Source: Cavia porcellus
Lineage: Eukaryota > Chordata > Mammalia > Rodentia > Caviidae
Assembly: GCF_034190915.1 (NCBI RefSeq)
Contig: NW_026947514.1
Span: 2,253,701 to 2,317,700, forward strand
DNA: 64,000 nucleotides
Reading direction: 5' to 3'
Every line of letters begins with the position of its first letter. The stretch's first letter is position 1. The notes beneath the pieces are model-generated. The model was not told the origin of the DNA. It made no database searches and saw only the letters and a list, made by a program, of their open reading frames with translations. The position numbers and the translations under genes were made by a program. Shown here piece after piece: positions 21,976 to 32,560 of the stretch.

Positions 21976-24576
21976 TTGTTAGATTTTTGAGCAGTCTCGT
22001 TATGTAGTCCAGGCTGGCCTCGAAGCCCATTATGTAGCCAGCCTGGCCTGGACCTCGCGGTCACCCTGTTGCCTCAGCCTCTCAGCTGCTGGGATGACTG
22101 GTGTGCGCCAGCGCGCCCCCACCCTGCGCTCTGCCCTTGAGCCTCCGTTCGCCCTGAGCACACCCGGAGGGGAGGAATGGCTGGATCCTCCTGGTGCGGG
22201 CTTCAGTGCCTGGACCGCACACAGCTGCTCCTCTTTGTTCTCTTTCCTCTCCACTTGCCAGGGCCTGAAAAACCAGCACTTAGGAGGCTGAGGCAGGAGG
22301 ATTCCAGCCGCGAGTTTGAGACTCTCTCAAATAAATAAATAAATAAATAAAGGCGCTGTGCGGAGTGTCCCTCTGCCGTGCTGGGAGGCTTCTGGAAGCC
22401 AGCTGCCTTCGCCTGTGTCCCCAACAAGGCTGAATCCAGTAAACAACAAGGCTGAGGCAGTAAAGTCCTCCCTACTAAAAGCTGTTCACAGCCTAATGCC
22501 CAGAGCTAACGGATGGGCACAGCGCGTGCTCAATAAACCAGAGTCAAATGGGTGATACAGGAGTCCGAAAATCATCCCACACTTTGTTTCAGGCAGGGAC
22601 CTTGCTGTCTGTTGCCTCGCTGTCTGGCCTTGAACTCCTGGGCTCCAGCAGTGCTGTTGCTCAGCCTCCTGCACAGCTGGGGCTTTGAGCCCAGGCCCAG
22701 CCGGCTCGCATCTCAGTGATTAAAAGTTAATGTTGTTAAAGTTTGAGACAGGGTCTGTCTTTGGGCTCAGAATTTGAGATCCTCCTGCTTCAGCCTCCCA
22801 CGTGCTAGGATTACAGTCCCGGACCAGCACATCCAGCTGGCTCACATTTCACCAAGTGAGATAGGATTGTTCCTAACCCTCAACACCCCTGCTTCCATGC
22901 CTTCTAACTTGTGCCTAATAAACTGATCGGGTTTGGCAAATGAACAGTCAGGCAGCCCACCTAAAATTGGATTGGATTTCACACAGTGAAGCCCTTTTGT
23001 TTTGAGACAGTGTCTGCTAAATTGCCCATTCTGTGCTGGAATTGCAGATGTGTCTGCCTCAGCCTCCCAGAGAACTGGGAGCCATGACTGGCTCAAAGCA
23101 TTTCTGAGTGTAAGCAGCCGGTGCGCTGTTTGGGCCAGACTCAGACTGAAACAGTACAGGGCTGGGTCCAGCTCCAGCCCCAGAGGGAGGCGGGAGTTAA
23201 AGGACCTGCTGCGCCCAACACCCCGGGTCCATCCTTGGCTCCTCCAAGTCTCTGCGCCCCTTACCTCACCTTTCCCGCCCGCCCCCTTATTTGTTGACAG
23301 TGGTCTCTGCCCGAGGAGGAGCCCAGCACGGGTACCGGTCTGTAGCCTCCCCTCACTCAGGACCGTACTCAGCGCTGTGATTGTGCCAGCTGCAAAGGTG
23401 CCCGCTCTAATCCAGATTCAGGCGCTAGGCGAGGCGCAGTGACTAAGCGTGGACGCCAGAGGTCGCCCGCAATCCTGGACAGCCGCGCGGTCCTTTGCTA
23501 GGCCCATCTTCCTAATGTATTTTAATTTAATTTTATTTTATTTTATTTTATTTTTTTCCGGTACCAGGGATCGAACTCACGACCTCCTGTTGCAAGGCAG
23601 GTGCCTATGCTGCTGAGCTAAATCCCCAGCCCTGTATTTTAATTTTTAATTTTTTGTACTGGGAATTGAAGCCAGGGCCTTTTCACTGACCTACACCCCC
23701 AGCCCTTTTTTTGTTTTTGAGGTAAGATCTTGCTAGGTCATTATGTTGCCCAGGCTGGACCGAAACTTTTGATCCTTCTGTTTCAGCCTCCAAGTAGAGA
23801 AATTAACTAGCCTCCACTTTCTGGGCTCAGGCCCTCCCCTGACTCAGCCTAACTGGCTCAGCACCTCCTACAAACGTGCTAATGTTCATTTTTTAGGTTA
23901 AGAAAACACACATTTCCACACTATCAGAGTTAGTGGTAAGAATCACAAATCAGTGGGCCTATAAACCAGATACTTAGGAAGCTGAGGCAGGAGGATTGGA
24001 AGTTCAACCCAACCTGAACCATTTAGCTAGGCTCTGTTTCAAAATGCAAATTAATAAATACACAAAGGTGCTGAGGATGTAGCTCAGTGAGGTTCAATTC
24101 TCAGTACTAAAAACAAACAAGCCAACCAGAAATGTGTTCTGTGGCAGTTGTAGGGGCAGAGATTCCACAGTGCTGGCCAGGCAGGACCTGAGGATGGGAA
24201 GGAAACTCTGTCTAGCGTTTCCTAGGTGCTGGGTCCTCCCTTCTGGGCCAGCAGAAGCCGGGACATGATTCATGGAGGTTCACTGACTGTGAGTCAGCGC
24301 CCATCACCAGGCAAGGGACTGAGGCCTAGGACTGACTCACAGATGAACACAGAAAGTCAGTGAATTCATTTTAAATCCTGCCCAGAGCCACTTTGTGGTG
24401 GTCTCCAACAGCCCAGGTGAATTTGGGTGCTGGGTGCCTGGCCTACGCCTGTACAATGCTCATGGTTCCCTGGTTGCTGAATTCATGCTGGGAGTGGACA
24501 CACTGACTGCTGCTGGGCTCCACACCGCGCAGGGAGAATTCCAGTTGTGAATTCTCAGAGTAAAAACTGTAGTCCG

Positions 24577-24702
24577 GGGGCTGGGGATTTAGCTCAGTGG
24601 CATAAGTACCTGCCTTGCAAGTGTGCGGTCGTGAGTTCGATCCCTGGTACCAATAAAAAACGAAACAGACAAAAAAATAAAAATTAAAAAAAAGAAAAAA
24701 AG
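24577..24702 (+). repeat. ID-type SINE with target-site duplication
   Basis: Near-consensus copy with A-rich end, flanked by the direct repeat AAACTGTAGTCCG (24564-24576 and 24703-24715). The clean duplication indicates recent L1-type retroposition. Confidence 0.92.
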
Positions 24703-24843
24703 AAACTGTAGTCCGAGGGAATCCATAGCTTGTACCGCTGACTCTCCTCTCCCAGCCACTTGAATTGTGTGAAGCAGCAGCGACTGCCTGAGGTCGTGAA
24801 GCAAAAGACAGACAGACAGACTGTCTTGAAATTGCAAAAAGCA

Positions 24844-24963
24844 GGGGCTGGGAGTTTAGCTCAGTGGCATAAGCACCTGCCTTGAAAGCAGGCAGTCGTG
24901 AGTTCGATCCCTGGTACCAATAAAAAGGAAAAAGACAAAAAAAAAAAAAAGAAAGAAAGAAAG
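24844..24963 (+). repeat. ID-type SINE with target-site duplication
   Basis: Near-consensus copy ending in a long A tail and AAAG units. Flanked by AAATTGCAAAAAGCA at 24829-24843 and 24964-24978. Confidence 0.92.
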
Positions 24964-26782
24964 AAATTGCAAAAAGCAAGGGTGATGCGTCCTGCAGAGA
25001 GCCCTTCAGTGTGGCCCATGCAGAAGCCAATTTGCCTTCACCTGGGAGGGCAGGGAATGGATTTTCCAGATGTTGCCCCAGGACTATTTGCATAACCCAA
25101 CTTTGTGTCATGGCCTAGTGGCCCAGGACCTGGCCACCTGGGCCAAGTCACACTGTGTCGCTTTTGTGTTGATGGTATCTTATCCTCTGAGCTTTGAAGC
25201 AGTTGGAGTGGCTCCCCACATCCTACCCCCTCAGAGGTGGGGGGTATATAAATGTAACATTTTACACATAACAGGGCACAAGTGCCTCCCTGTGCTGAAG
25301 TCAGCGAATGAGAAGCCATGTTCTTTTTGTGTGTGTGTACTTGGATTCAGACTCGTGACCTCTCACTTGCCAGGCAGGTGCTGTGATGCTGAGCTATATC
25401 TCAAGCCCTGGCTGAGACCTGTGCAGCTAGAGATACCTCAAGGGCAAGATAAAGCCACAGCTGAGGGCATCTGGCTCCAACCCCAGGTAGATAGTGTAGT
25501 TGCTGGCATCTCACTCCTGCTGTCCCGGTCCTGCCATAGATGTCAACCTGGAGATGACAGTTCTCCTAAATCAGCATGACTTACTACTTGGAGCAGTCTT
25601 TGACGTGACTCCCAAGGTCCTACTCAGTTCCCACGCTTTTCTCAGGATCCCTGCTTTTATTTGAAAACCTAGTAAATATGGGTGGCCCGGAGAAGTTCTT
25701 TGTCTCAGTCCCCTGAGTGTCAAATTCTGCTATAGGGTTTTGATCTCCTTAGAGCCCTAAAATCATACCAGTTCTCATTTATTTAAGCCTTCTCTGTACA
25801 CTTTGGGAGATTGGGGATCTTGGCCAGGTCCTTGATACTGGCCCTTCTAGACTGTGCTGTAGAGAGCTCCATGCCCTTCTATGCCTACTATGCATGCAGG
25901 AGTTCCTGTAACATGGCCTGGGGTGCCGCATTAGCATTGGCTCGGCTCAGGGACCCACCACTGCTAGTTCACGCTGCACATATTTTGGGAACCAGCAATC
26001 GTCAGTTCTACACGTGGCCTCCGTTCTCCTGAACCCCCAAGACCCAGTACCTCAGCCTGCCTCTGAGATAAAGAACTTGAGAGAATTATTTCACATTTCA
26101 CACATCTCTTTTCTCCTTTATTCCTTCCTCCCTCCCTCCCTTTCTTCCTTCCTTCTTTCTCCTCCTACTTCTCCTTCTGCAGTAAACACGTTTAACTGTT
26201 TCACCCTCAAAAAACAAAATGAAAAAGGAGGGACATCCGATCTCACCAAGATGTAAGGAAACCAAATGAATGGTCGTTTACTTCGTTCACTGCCAGGGTC
26301 TGAAGGCTCACTTTGGCATGCACAGTAGTTCATTCCGCATTCTTTCAAGTGTATGCTAGAAAGTACGTCTCTGCCGAGGCCAGCCTGAACTACGCAATGA
26401 GGCCCTGTCTCAAGAAAACAAGACAAAAGGAAAGAAAAGAAAGCCTCAAGAGGCCAGGAATCGTGTGGACTCTCTTTCTTTGTATCCCCAGTGTCTTCAA
26501 CAGTGTTTGAGCCAACATAAATGTTTGCTGATTGAAAAAAACGCTTAAACATTTAGTGGCCAGTCACCACTACGTAGCAAACTGGTAGTGCTCAACTGCA
26601 GGATGAGACAAGGGACAGGAGTCAATGAGTGTGACAACTCGCGAGCCAGTCAGAGCTCAAGGCTATTGTTCACACTTACTTGGGCTCCAAATAGCCAAAT
26701 TCCCAGGATGACTGGGAAAGTGAGTCAGGCCAAGGTCGCCTACTCTGGAAGGCCCGAAACTGTATTTAGAGTCAAAGCAGCC

Positions 26783-26803
26783 CAAGGTTGCTTAGCAACC
26801 TTG
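26783..26803. promoter_or_regulatory. 21-bp perfect palindrome, X-box-like (RFX)
   Basis: The arms CAAGGTTGCT and AGCAACCTTG flank a single T. The core GTTGCT-T-AGCAAC fits the RFX X-box (two half-sites) with a one-base spacer. It lies about 275-295 bp upstream of the MOK start codon. Confidence 0.65.
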
Positions 26804-26899
26804 TAGAAGAAGCCGACTGCACCACACTCGGAGGTAGGCACAGGCAGGATATGTGCGCACGCGTGGGTTGGCATCCCCCCCGGTGGGCGGGGCCTGACG

Positions 26900-26913
26900 G
26901 TTGCTAGGGTGAC
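26900..26913 (-). promoter_or_regulatory. X-box (RFX) in MOK promoter
   Basis: The minus strand reads GTCACC-CT-AGCAAC, a full match to the RFX X-box form GTNRCC-N2-RGYAAC. It lies about 165 bp upstream of the MOK ATG. RFX factors drive cilium genes, and MOK belongs to the cilium-linked MAK/ICK/MOK kinase group. Confidence 0.75.
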
Positions 26914-27075
26914 AAGAATACAATATGGCGGCAGGCGTCTGATGCCGGTCCTGAGGCGCGGCCGCTGAAGTCCTAACGGGGAGCAGCCTGAGGGACGCGG
27001 GAGGCCAGGCGCCTCCCTGCTGCCCTTTCTCTGCGTCCACAGTGGGCGAGCGGGTGCGTCCACGCCCGTGCCAGG

Positions 27076-27082
27076 ATGAAGA
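27076..27082 (+). CDS. MOK: MOK coding exon 1
   Basis: ATG AAG A followed by donor GTGAGT. With exon 2 it gives M-K-N-Y-K-A-I, the mammalian MOK N-terminus, which settles the start codon. Confidence 0.93.
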
Positions 27083-28170
27083 GTGAGTGGGGGCAAGGAA
27101 GGACCACGCCGGCGGGGCCTGCGGGGCGGAGCGGGCGGCCGGGACGGGACCCGGGCGGGGGCTGCGTTGCGGTTGGGGCGCGGGCACGGGGCTCGGGCAC
27201 CTTGGGTGCGGCGTCCAGACGCGGGAGATTGGGAGTTGTGAGTTTTCTTTTTTACTTTTTATTTATTTTTGGTACCAGAGATTGAACTCACCTCGCGCTT
27301 ACCTGGCAAGCGCTGGAGCCGCTGAGCTAACCCCCCCGACTTTTTTCTTTTCTTTTTTTTAACGTTGCATCGACTAAAGTTCTTTCCTTGAACTCTCAGC
27401 AGTGCGTGCTGAGCGCTCGCCGGGAGCCTCTTTGCCTGGCCGTGCGCTTTTTGCTATTTTTTTGGATCAAGCAGTCGTGGTTTTATAGGAACTTTTGAGG
27501 CAACCTTTTAGGAAATTAAGAAGTTACTGACAGTTGGGAATTGAGGTTGTCAAAGGAACGGAAACACATTTCACCTACTGTTGGGTTTAGGGTTTTGACG
27601 ACCGAAGTGCACTAGCTAGCGGGGTCCGTTAGGTTTTCCGTTGCTAGACAGACAGTTGTCATTTATGTTTGTTAGCCAGAGGTGCGGAAAAATCCCGGCC
27701 GCCTTGGCTCAGAAAAGGTTATATTCAGTAGAGATGTGATGCTAAACTCACCTTGTCTCCTAATTGTCATTCGCTTATGCTATAAATTGCATAACATATT
27801 TAAAATAATTTATCTCATTTACCCTTTACATACATTTTTATTTTCTCCTGTTGGGTGTGTTTAAATGTTTATCTTTTTCATTAACATACATAATGCTGGG
27901 GTTGGAATACAAGATCTGGTCAAAGCTTTGCACTGTTACACATTTTGTACTGGGTCCCTTTATTCCAGATAGTTACTTTGAAAATTTTCACATGTGTAGA
28001 GTTGCAGGAAGAGTACATTGAATGTTTATAAATCCTTCAATTTCATGCATTATTTTGTCATTTTTTTTTCTAGTGGGGACCAAACCCAAAGATGCTGTAC
28101 TACTGAGCTACATCTATTTAATTTTTAATTTTTTGAGAGAGTCTTACTACTGATTTGTTGAAGCTGACCT

Positions 28171-28208
<38 letters not shown>

Positions 28209-31200
28209 GTACCAGGGATCAAACTCACCACCTCCAGCTTACGAGACACATGCTTGAGCCACTGAGCTAAATCCCTGGCCCCTGTTGGCCTATTTATTTT
28301 TATCTCAGCACTTTGGAGACTGAGACAGGAGAACTGATGCAAATTTGAGATCACTGTGGATTATAGAGTGACCTCAAGACCAATTTGAACTGCATAGCAA
28401 GAGACCCTGTTTCAAAAGACCAAAACAAAGCATTTTTTGATCTCCTGTAATGTGAAACAATAATGTTAAAGAATCCAGGTCAGGTATTTTACAGAGTGTC
28501 TCTTCCAATTTATATTCATCTGATTATTTCCTTATAATTAGAGTTTTGTTTTGTCGTTTGGTTTTTGGTTCTCTGAGACAGGGTCTCACTATGTAATCTA
28601 GGCTGGGTTCAAACTCAAGGTGACCCTCTGGCCTCAGCCTCCGAGTGCTAGTATTACAGCTGTGCACCACCACACCCAGCTGATTAGTTTTAGTTTATGT
28701 GTTTCATAAGGAATATATCGGGTGATGTGTCCCTGCCAGTGTCTCTTTACAATGTACCTGCCATCACTGCATCACAGTTTGGGTAAAGTGTGATTGATCA
28801 TTGTGTGGATCTATGCATCATGCCTTTGGGACCCTTCATGCTCCATTCTTTAGAGACAACCACTCTTGGCAGTTTCTCAAAGTGTGTGTCTCTGTATGTA
28901 ACTGTTCATGTGTAAATGTGTATCTGCCTCCACCTTTCCAAGGTACTGTTAGCATCACCTGTAGGTATACTATAGAAATATGTATATATAACTTGTATTT
29001 TATGATTTATATTGTTCACACTTTTATGATGTTTGAGATACCAGATATTATTTAGTATTTTTTTGTCTTTTTGAGACAAGGTCTCATTATGCAGTTCAGG
29101 CTATTCTTGAGCTCACTTTGTAGCCCAGGGGGGTCTCAAACTCAATGATCCACCTGCCTCAGCCTCCCAAGTGCAGGGATTAAAGATGTGTGCCTCCATG
29201 CCCTGTTAAACATGTTTATTTTTCTTTCTTTCTTTCTTTCTTTCTTTTTTTTTTTTTTTTTTTTTTTTAGACAGGGTCTCATTATGCAATTTAGGCTGGC
29301 CTTGAACTCACTATGTAGCCCAGGTTGGCAATCCTGCTGCCTCAGCCTCCTGAGTGCTGGAATTACAGATGTGTGCCACCATGCTCAGCTTTGACATGTT
29401 CTTTTAGAAAATTGTTTTGGTAATTTTCTTGACTTAATGATGACGTCTTGATTTCGCCTGTCTTCTTTCTACCTTAAAACTCAGAACTAGTGTAACCTTT
29501 TACTCCTCTGGCTTAAATGCTGACAGTTAATTAAATTTTTTTTTTCTCTTTTTCCTTTTTATTGGTACCAGGGATCGAACTCATGACCACCTGCTTGCAA
29601 GACAGGCGCTTATGCCGCTGAGCTAAATCCCCAGCCCCTCAGTTAATTAAATTTTTTACAAATCGCTAACAAGACAGAGCATTTCAGAACAAGAAGTCAC
29701 AGAGGCAGAATTGTGGAAGTAGAAGGAACAGGAAGACAGCAATGGAGTAATTAGACCCATAGCTTGGGGTGTGAGAGAGTGGGGCTTGGAGTGTTAGATT
29801 ACTGTTTTGATCTTTATTTCAGGATTTTTGGATTTACTTGGTTACATGTTTTCTAGACAGTGCCTATGTATTTAGGGATGCCTTGATCATTCTATAGAAG
29901 ATTACTTTCTCCTTTTCTCCCTGGCTTTTAAAATCTTTTATACTCTTTTTATTTTTAGATCTATATGGTGAGACCCTGTTGCAAAAACCAAAAACTATCG
30001 GTTCTATTCTTAGCTATCTAACATAGTTTAACTACTGATTTTTTTTTCTTTCTGCACTTTTTTTTTTTTTTAGGTACTGGGAATCAAACGCAGGACCTCA
30101 CACTTGCAGGCAGGTGCTATGCTGCTGAGCTATATCCCTGTCCTTTCTGAACTGTTTAATGGACTATTTAAACATAAAAAAGAAAATCTGCACATATTCA
30201 ATGCAGTGACAGTTTGTTATCATATCACAGAGATTTTTATAAAATTATCTATTGTAGCTGGGGATTTAGCTCAGCGGCATAAGCACCTGCCTTGCAAGCA
30301 GGCGGTCATGAGTGTGATCCCTGGTACCGATAAAAAAGAGAAAAAGAAAAAAAATTATCTGTTGTAATTATACTGAAGTTTGAGGTCTTGGTCTCTGTTT
30401 TCTATGTCTGTCTCTTTTTTTCGACAAGGTCTCACTTTGTTCAAGGCTAGCTTTGAACCGACAGCATTCCTGCCTCAGCTTCCTAAGTGTGAGCCACCAT
30501 CCCCTGCAGCTTGGGGCAGGATCCTGTGTCCTTTGAATCTTTTAAATGTCAGTATTGTCATAGCATCAAAGTGGCATGTAATGTCAGATAATCTTTTTCC
30601 ATCTTCTCCTTCCCACTGTGCATCTCACCTTCTTTTTATATAAGTAGCAAACCAAATTTCTCTTAAAACCAAATTAAAAGCAAAACTGGCTTTGTGAGAG
30701 ATTTCAAATCAGTAGGTCTGGAGTTGGTCTCTGGACCCTGCCCCTACTCATAGCAAGTCCGTTCTGATTAATATTTCTTAGATGATCAGCCGTGGGCCTC
30801 TATGCAGCACATGTGCATGGATTACCGTGTACCTCCGGATACAGACACACACAAACACCCTCCCTGAGCATGGTTGTGCCACACACCGGGTTTGCTGGGC
30901 CTGTGTATCAGACCCTGAGGAGCCCAGCAAGTGTGTCAGGGGCTGTGTCCCCAGCACTGGCTACTGGACTAATAGGCGTGATTTAAATTTTGAGTTTTAC
31001 ACATTTTAGAATAATAGTGTTCTTTGTGTTTGCACAATGTTTGGTAGTTCGGGTCCCCATTTTGCTCCCTCTGCCAAGTATTGCATTGGATACCCCATTC
31101 CCAGTTGAGGGTCCCCACTCCTTGTTGAGGGTCCCCACACATTTATGGGGCCTGAGCTGTTTCATCCCACAGAGTGTGAGGTAGAAAGGCAGCTGCTCTT

Positions 31201-32524
31201 GCAGGTAGACCCCAGGTACGCTCAGCAGTCCCCCCTTCCTCCCGCTGCCTGATTCGGGGCTTCACAGGCAGCTGCCTGTGACCATGCCTGCACTTGAACC
31301 TGCCTACTGTTGGGGTTGCAGGAAGGTTGCAGGAACCTGAGCTCCATCCTCAGGTTAAACAAGGCTCCAGATCCACCGGCCACCTGGCACCCTCAGCCTG
31401 CACGGATGCTCAGCGAGCTTAGCAAGCCTCCATGGGCTCATGACTCCTCCTGCCCATGTGGCCCGTACGGCATCTCCTGTCTCAGGTCTGTCCGAGCCCT
31501 GGGAGCTTGTGGCAGGATTCTGTGCACTCTGCGCATCTCTTTCACACCTGGCGAGGGACCAGGTCCTGCATGACAGCAGGGACTCTTCTCAGGGGATCAC
31601 TTTTCTTGTCCTGTCCCTGTCACCCTTGTGTCACTTCCCAGATGTCCTGACTTCTGGCACTGCACGGGAAGCAGTTAAGCGCACCCCAGCCAGCATGGGC
31701 GGCAGCCCCACTTGCTGCCACCGTGCCCCGAGCCGAGTTTGCGCTTCGCCAGGGCAGGGTCGAGGCTGGCCGACTTTTCTTCCAAGCAGGCCAGCCTGTC
31801 TGATGTGTGATGAAATGCAGACTGGAGTCTCTTGTGTGAGATCTGTCTCCTGGTGAGTCCAGGTTCTTGGGCAACTGCGCCCTGCAGCCCTGGGCTCGTC
31901 ATCCTGGGAGCGCCATCTGCTCTGCTTCCTCAGCTGCTGGCCTGCCACCGTTGGCACCTCACCAACAAGGCTGCCCATGTCTTATTCCTGAAGTGCCCAC
32001 CTTTACATTTAAGCTAACCTACATTAATTATGAAATTGAGCGATGTAGAAAAGAACATCAAAGAACATTAAAATCTCCTGCATCTCTCCTGCTGCGAATG
32101 CAAAGATTTGTGTGTGTTTACATCCAGTCCCCTCCATTGGCTTTTTGAGAGCATGAAAGTACAGCAGATGAGCAGGGGTCCTGCAGGCCTGGGGATGAGT
32201 TGGGAACACAGCTCAGGGGCCACAGGAGGCAACTAGTCGCCTGTCCAGGCCCAGGCCCATGCTCAGTGCACTGGCAGGCATCTGGCATGTAGCAGGTGCG
32301 CTCTGGGCAGTGAACGTTCCCCATGTACACAGGGGAAGTTTATTTTCTAACTGCTTTTTCTTCCAGATTATAAAGCAATTGGCAAGATAGGAGAGGGGAC
32401 ATTTTCGGAAGTCCTGAAGATGCAGAGCCTGCGAGACGGGGGCTTCTATGCGTGTAAACAGATGAAGCAGCACTTCGACAGGTGGGCGGTGGGGGGGAGG
32501 CGCAGCCAGCCACCGCATGGCAGC

Positions 32525-32560
<36 letters not shown>

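Larger units (their letters stand above)
21976..26760. repeat. Intergenic tRNA-MOK: SINE-rich, no gene seen
   Basis: B1-like: minus about 21980-22110, 22735-22840, 22995-23095 and 23715-23800; plus about 22265-22325 with (AAAT)n to 22350, 23955-24115, and a fragment at 26375-26440. ID-type: minus about 23553-23632 with an upstream (TTTTA)n run at 23521-23553, plus a diverged minus copy at 25330-25410. A (CTTC)n pyrimidine tract lies at about 26110-26172. 23100-23480 is mildly GC-rich without a recognisable gene; 25410-26100 shows nothing. Confidence 0.65.
26860..27240 (+). promoter_or_regulatory. MOK: MOK CpG-island promoter
   Basis: TATA-less CpG island around MOK exon 1. Sites seen: GC box GTGGGCGGGGCC at about 26884-26894, a 14-bp X-box at 26900-26913, and a YY1-like ATGGCGGC at 26925-26932, a motif typically placed just downstream of a TSS. 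The TSS is therefore probably near 26900-26925; that is inference. Confidence 0.72.
27245..32366. repeat. MOK intron 1: SINEs and low-complexity runs
   Basis: ID-type: minus about 27245-27345, 28178-28282 (after a long T-run) and 29541-29639; plus 30257-30350; diverged minus about 30060-30145. B1-like: plus about 28290-28435; minus 28545-28680, 29058-29205, 29250-29395 (preceded by a (TTTC)n run at 29221-29247) and 30410-30510. The stretches 27360-28050 and 30650-32360 show no feature beyond a duplicated GTTGAGGGTCCCCA at about 31103-31137. Confidence 0.7.

Noticed and set aside
23100..23480. Possible gene or promoter in a mildly GC-rich stretch
   Set aside because: No start context, splice pair or coding signature could be supported.
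24443..25111. 222-codon minus-strand ORF
   Set aside because: Built mostly of two ID-type SINEs read in reverse ([17 protein letters not shown] repeats). The same peptide recurs wherever this SINE occurs.
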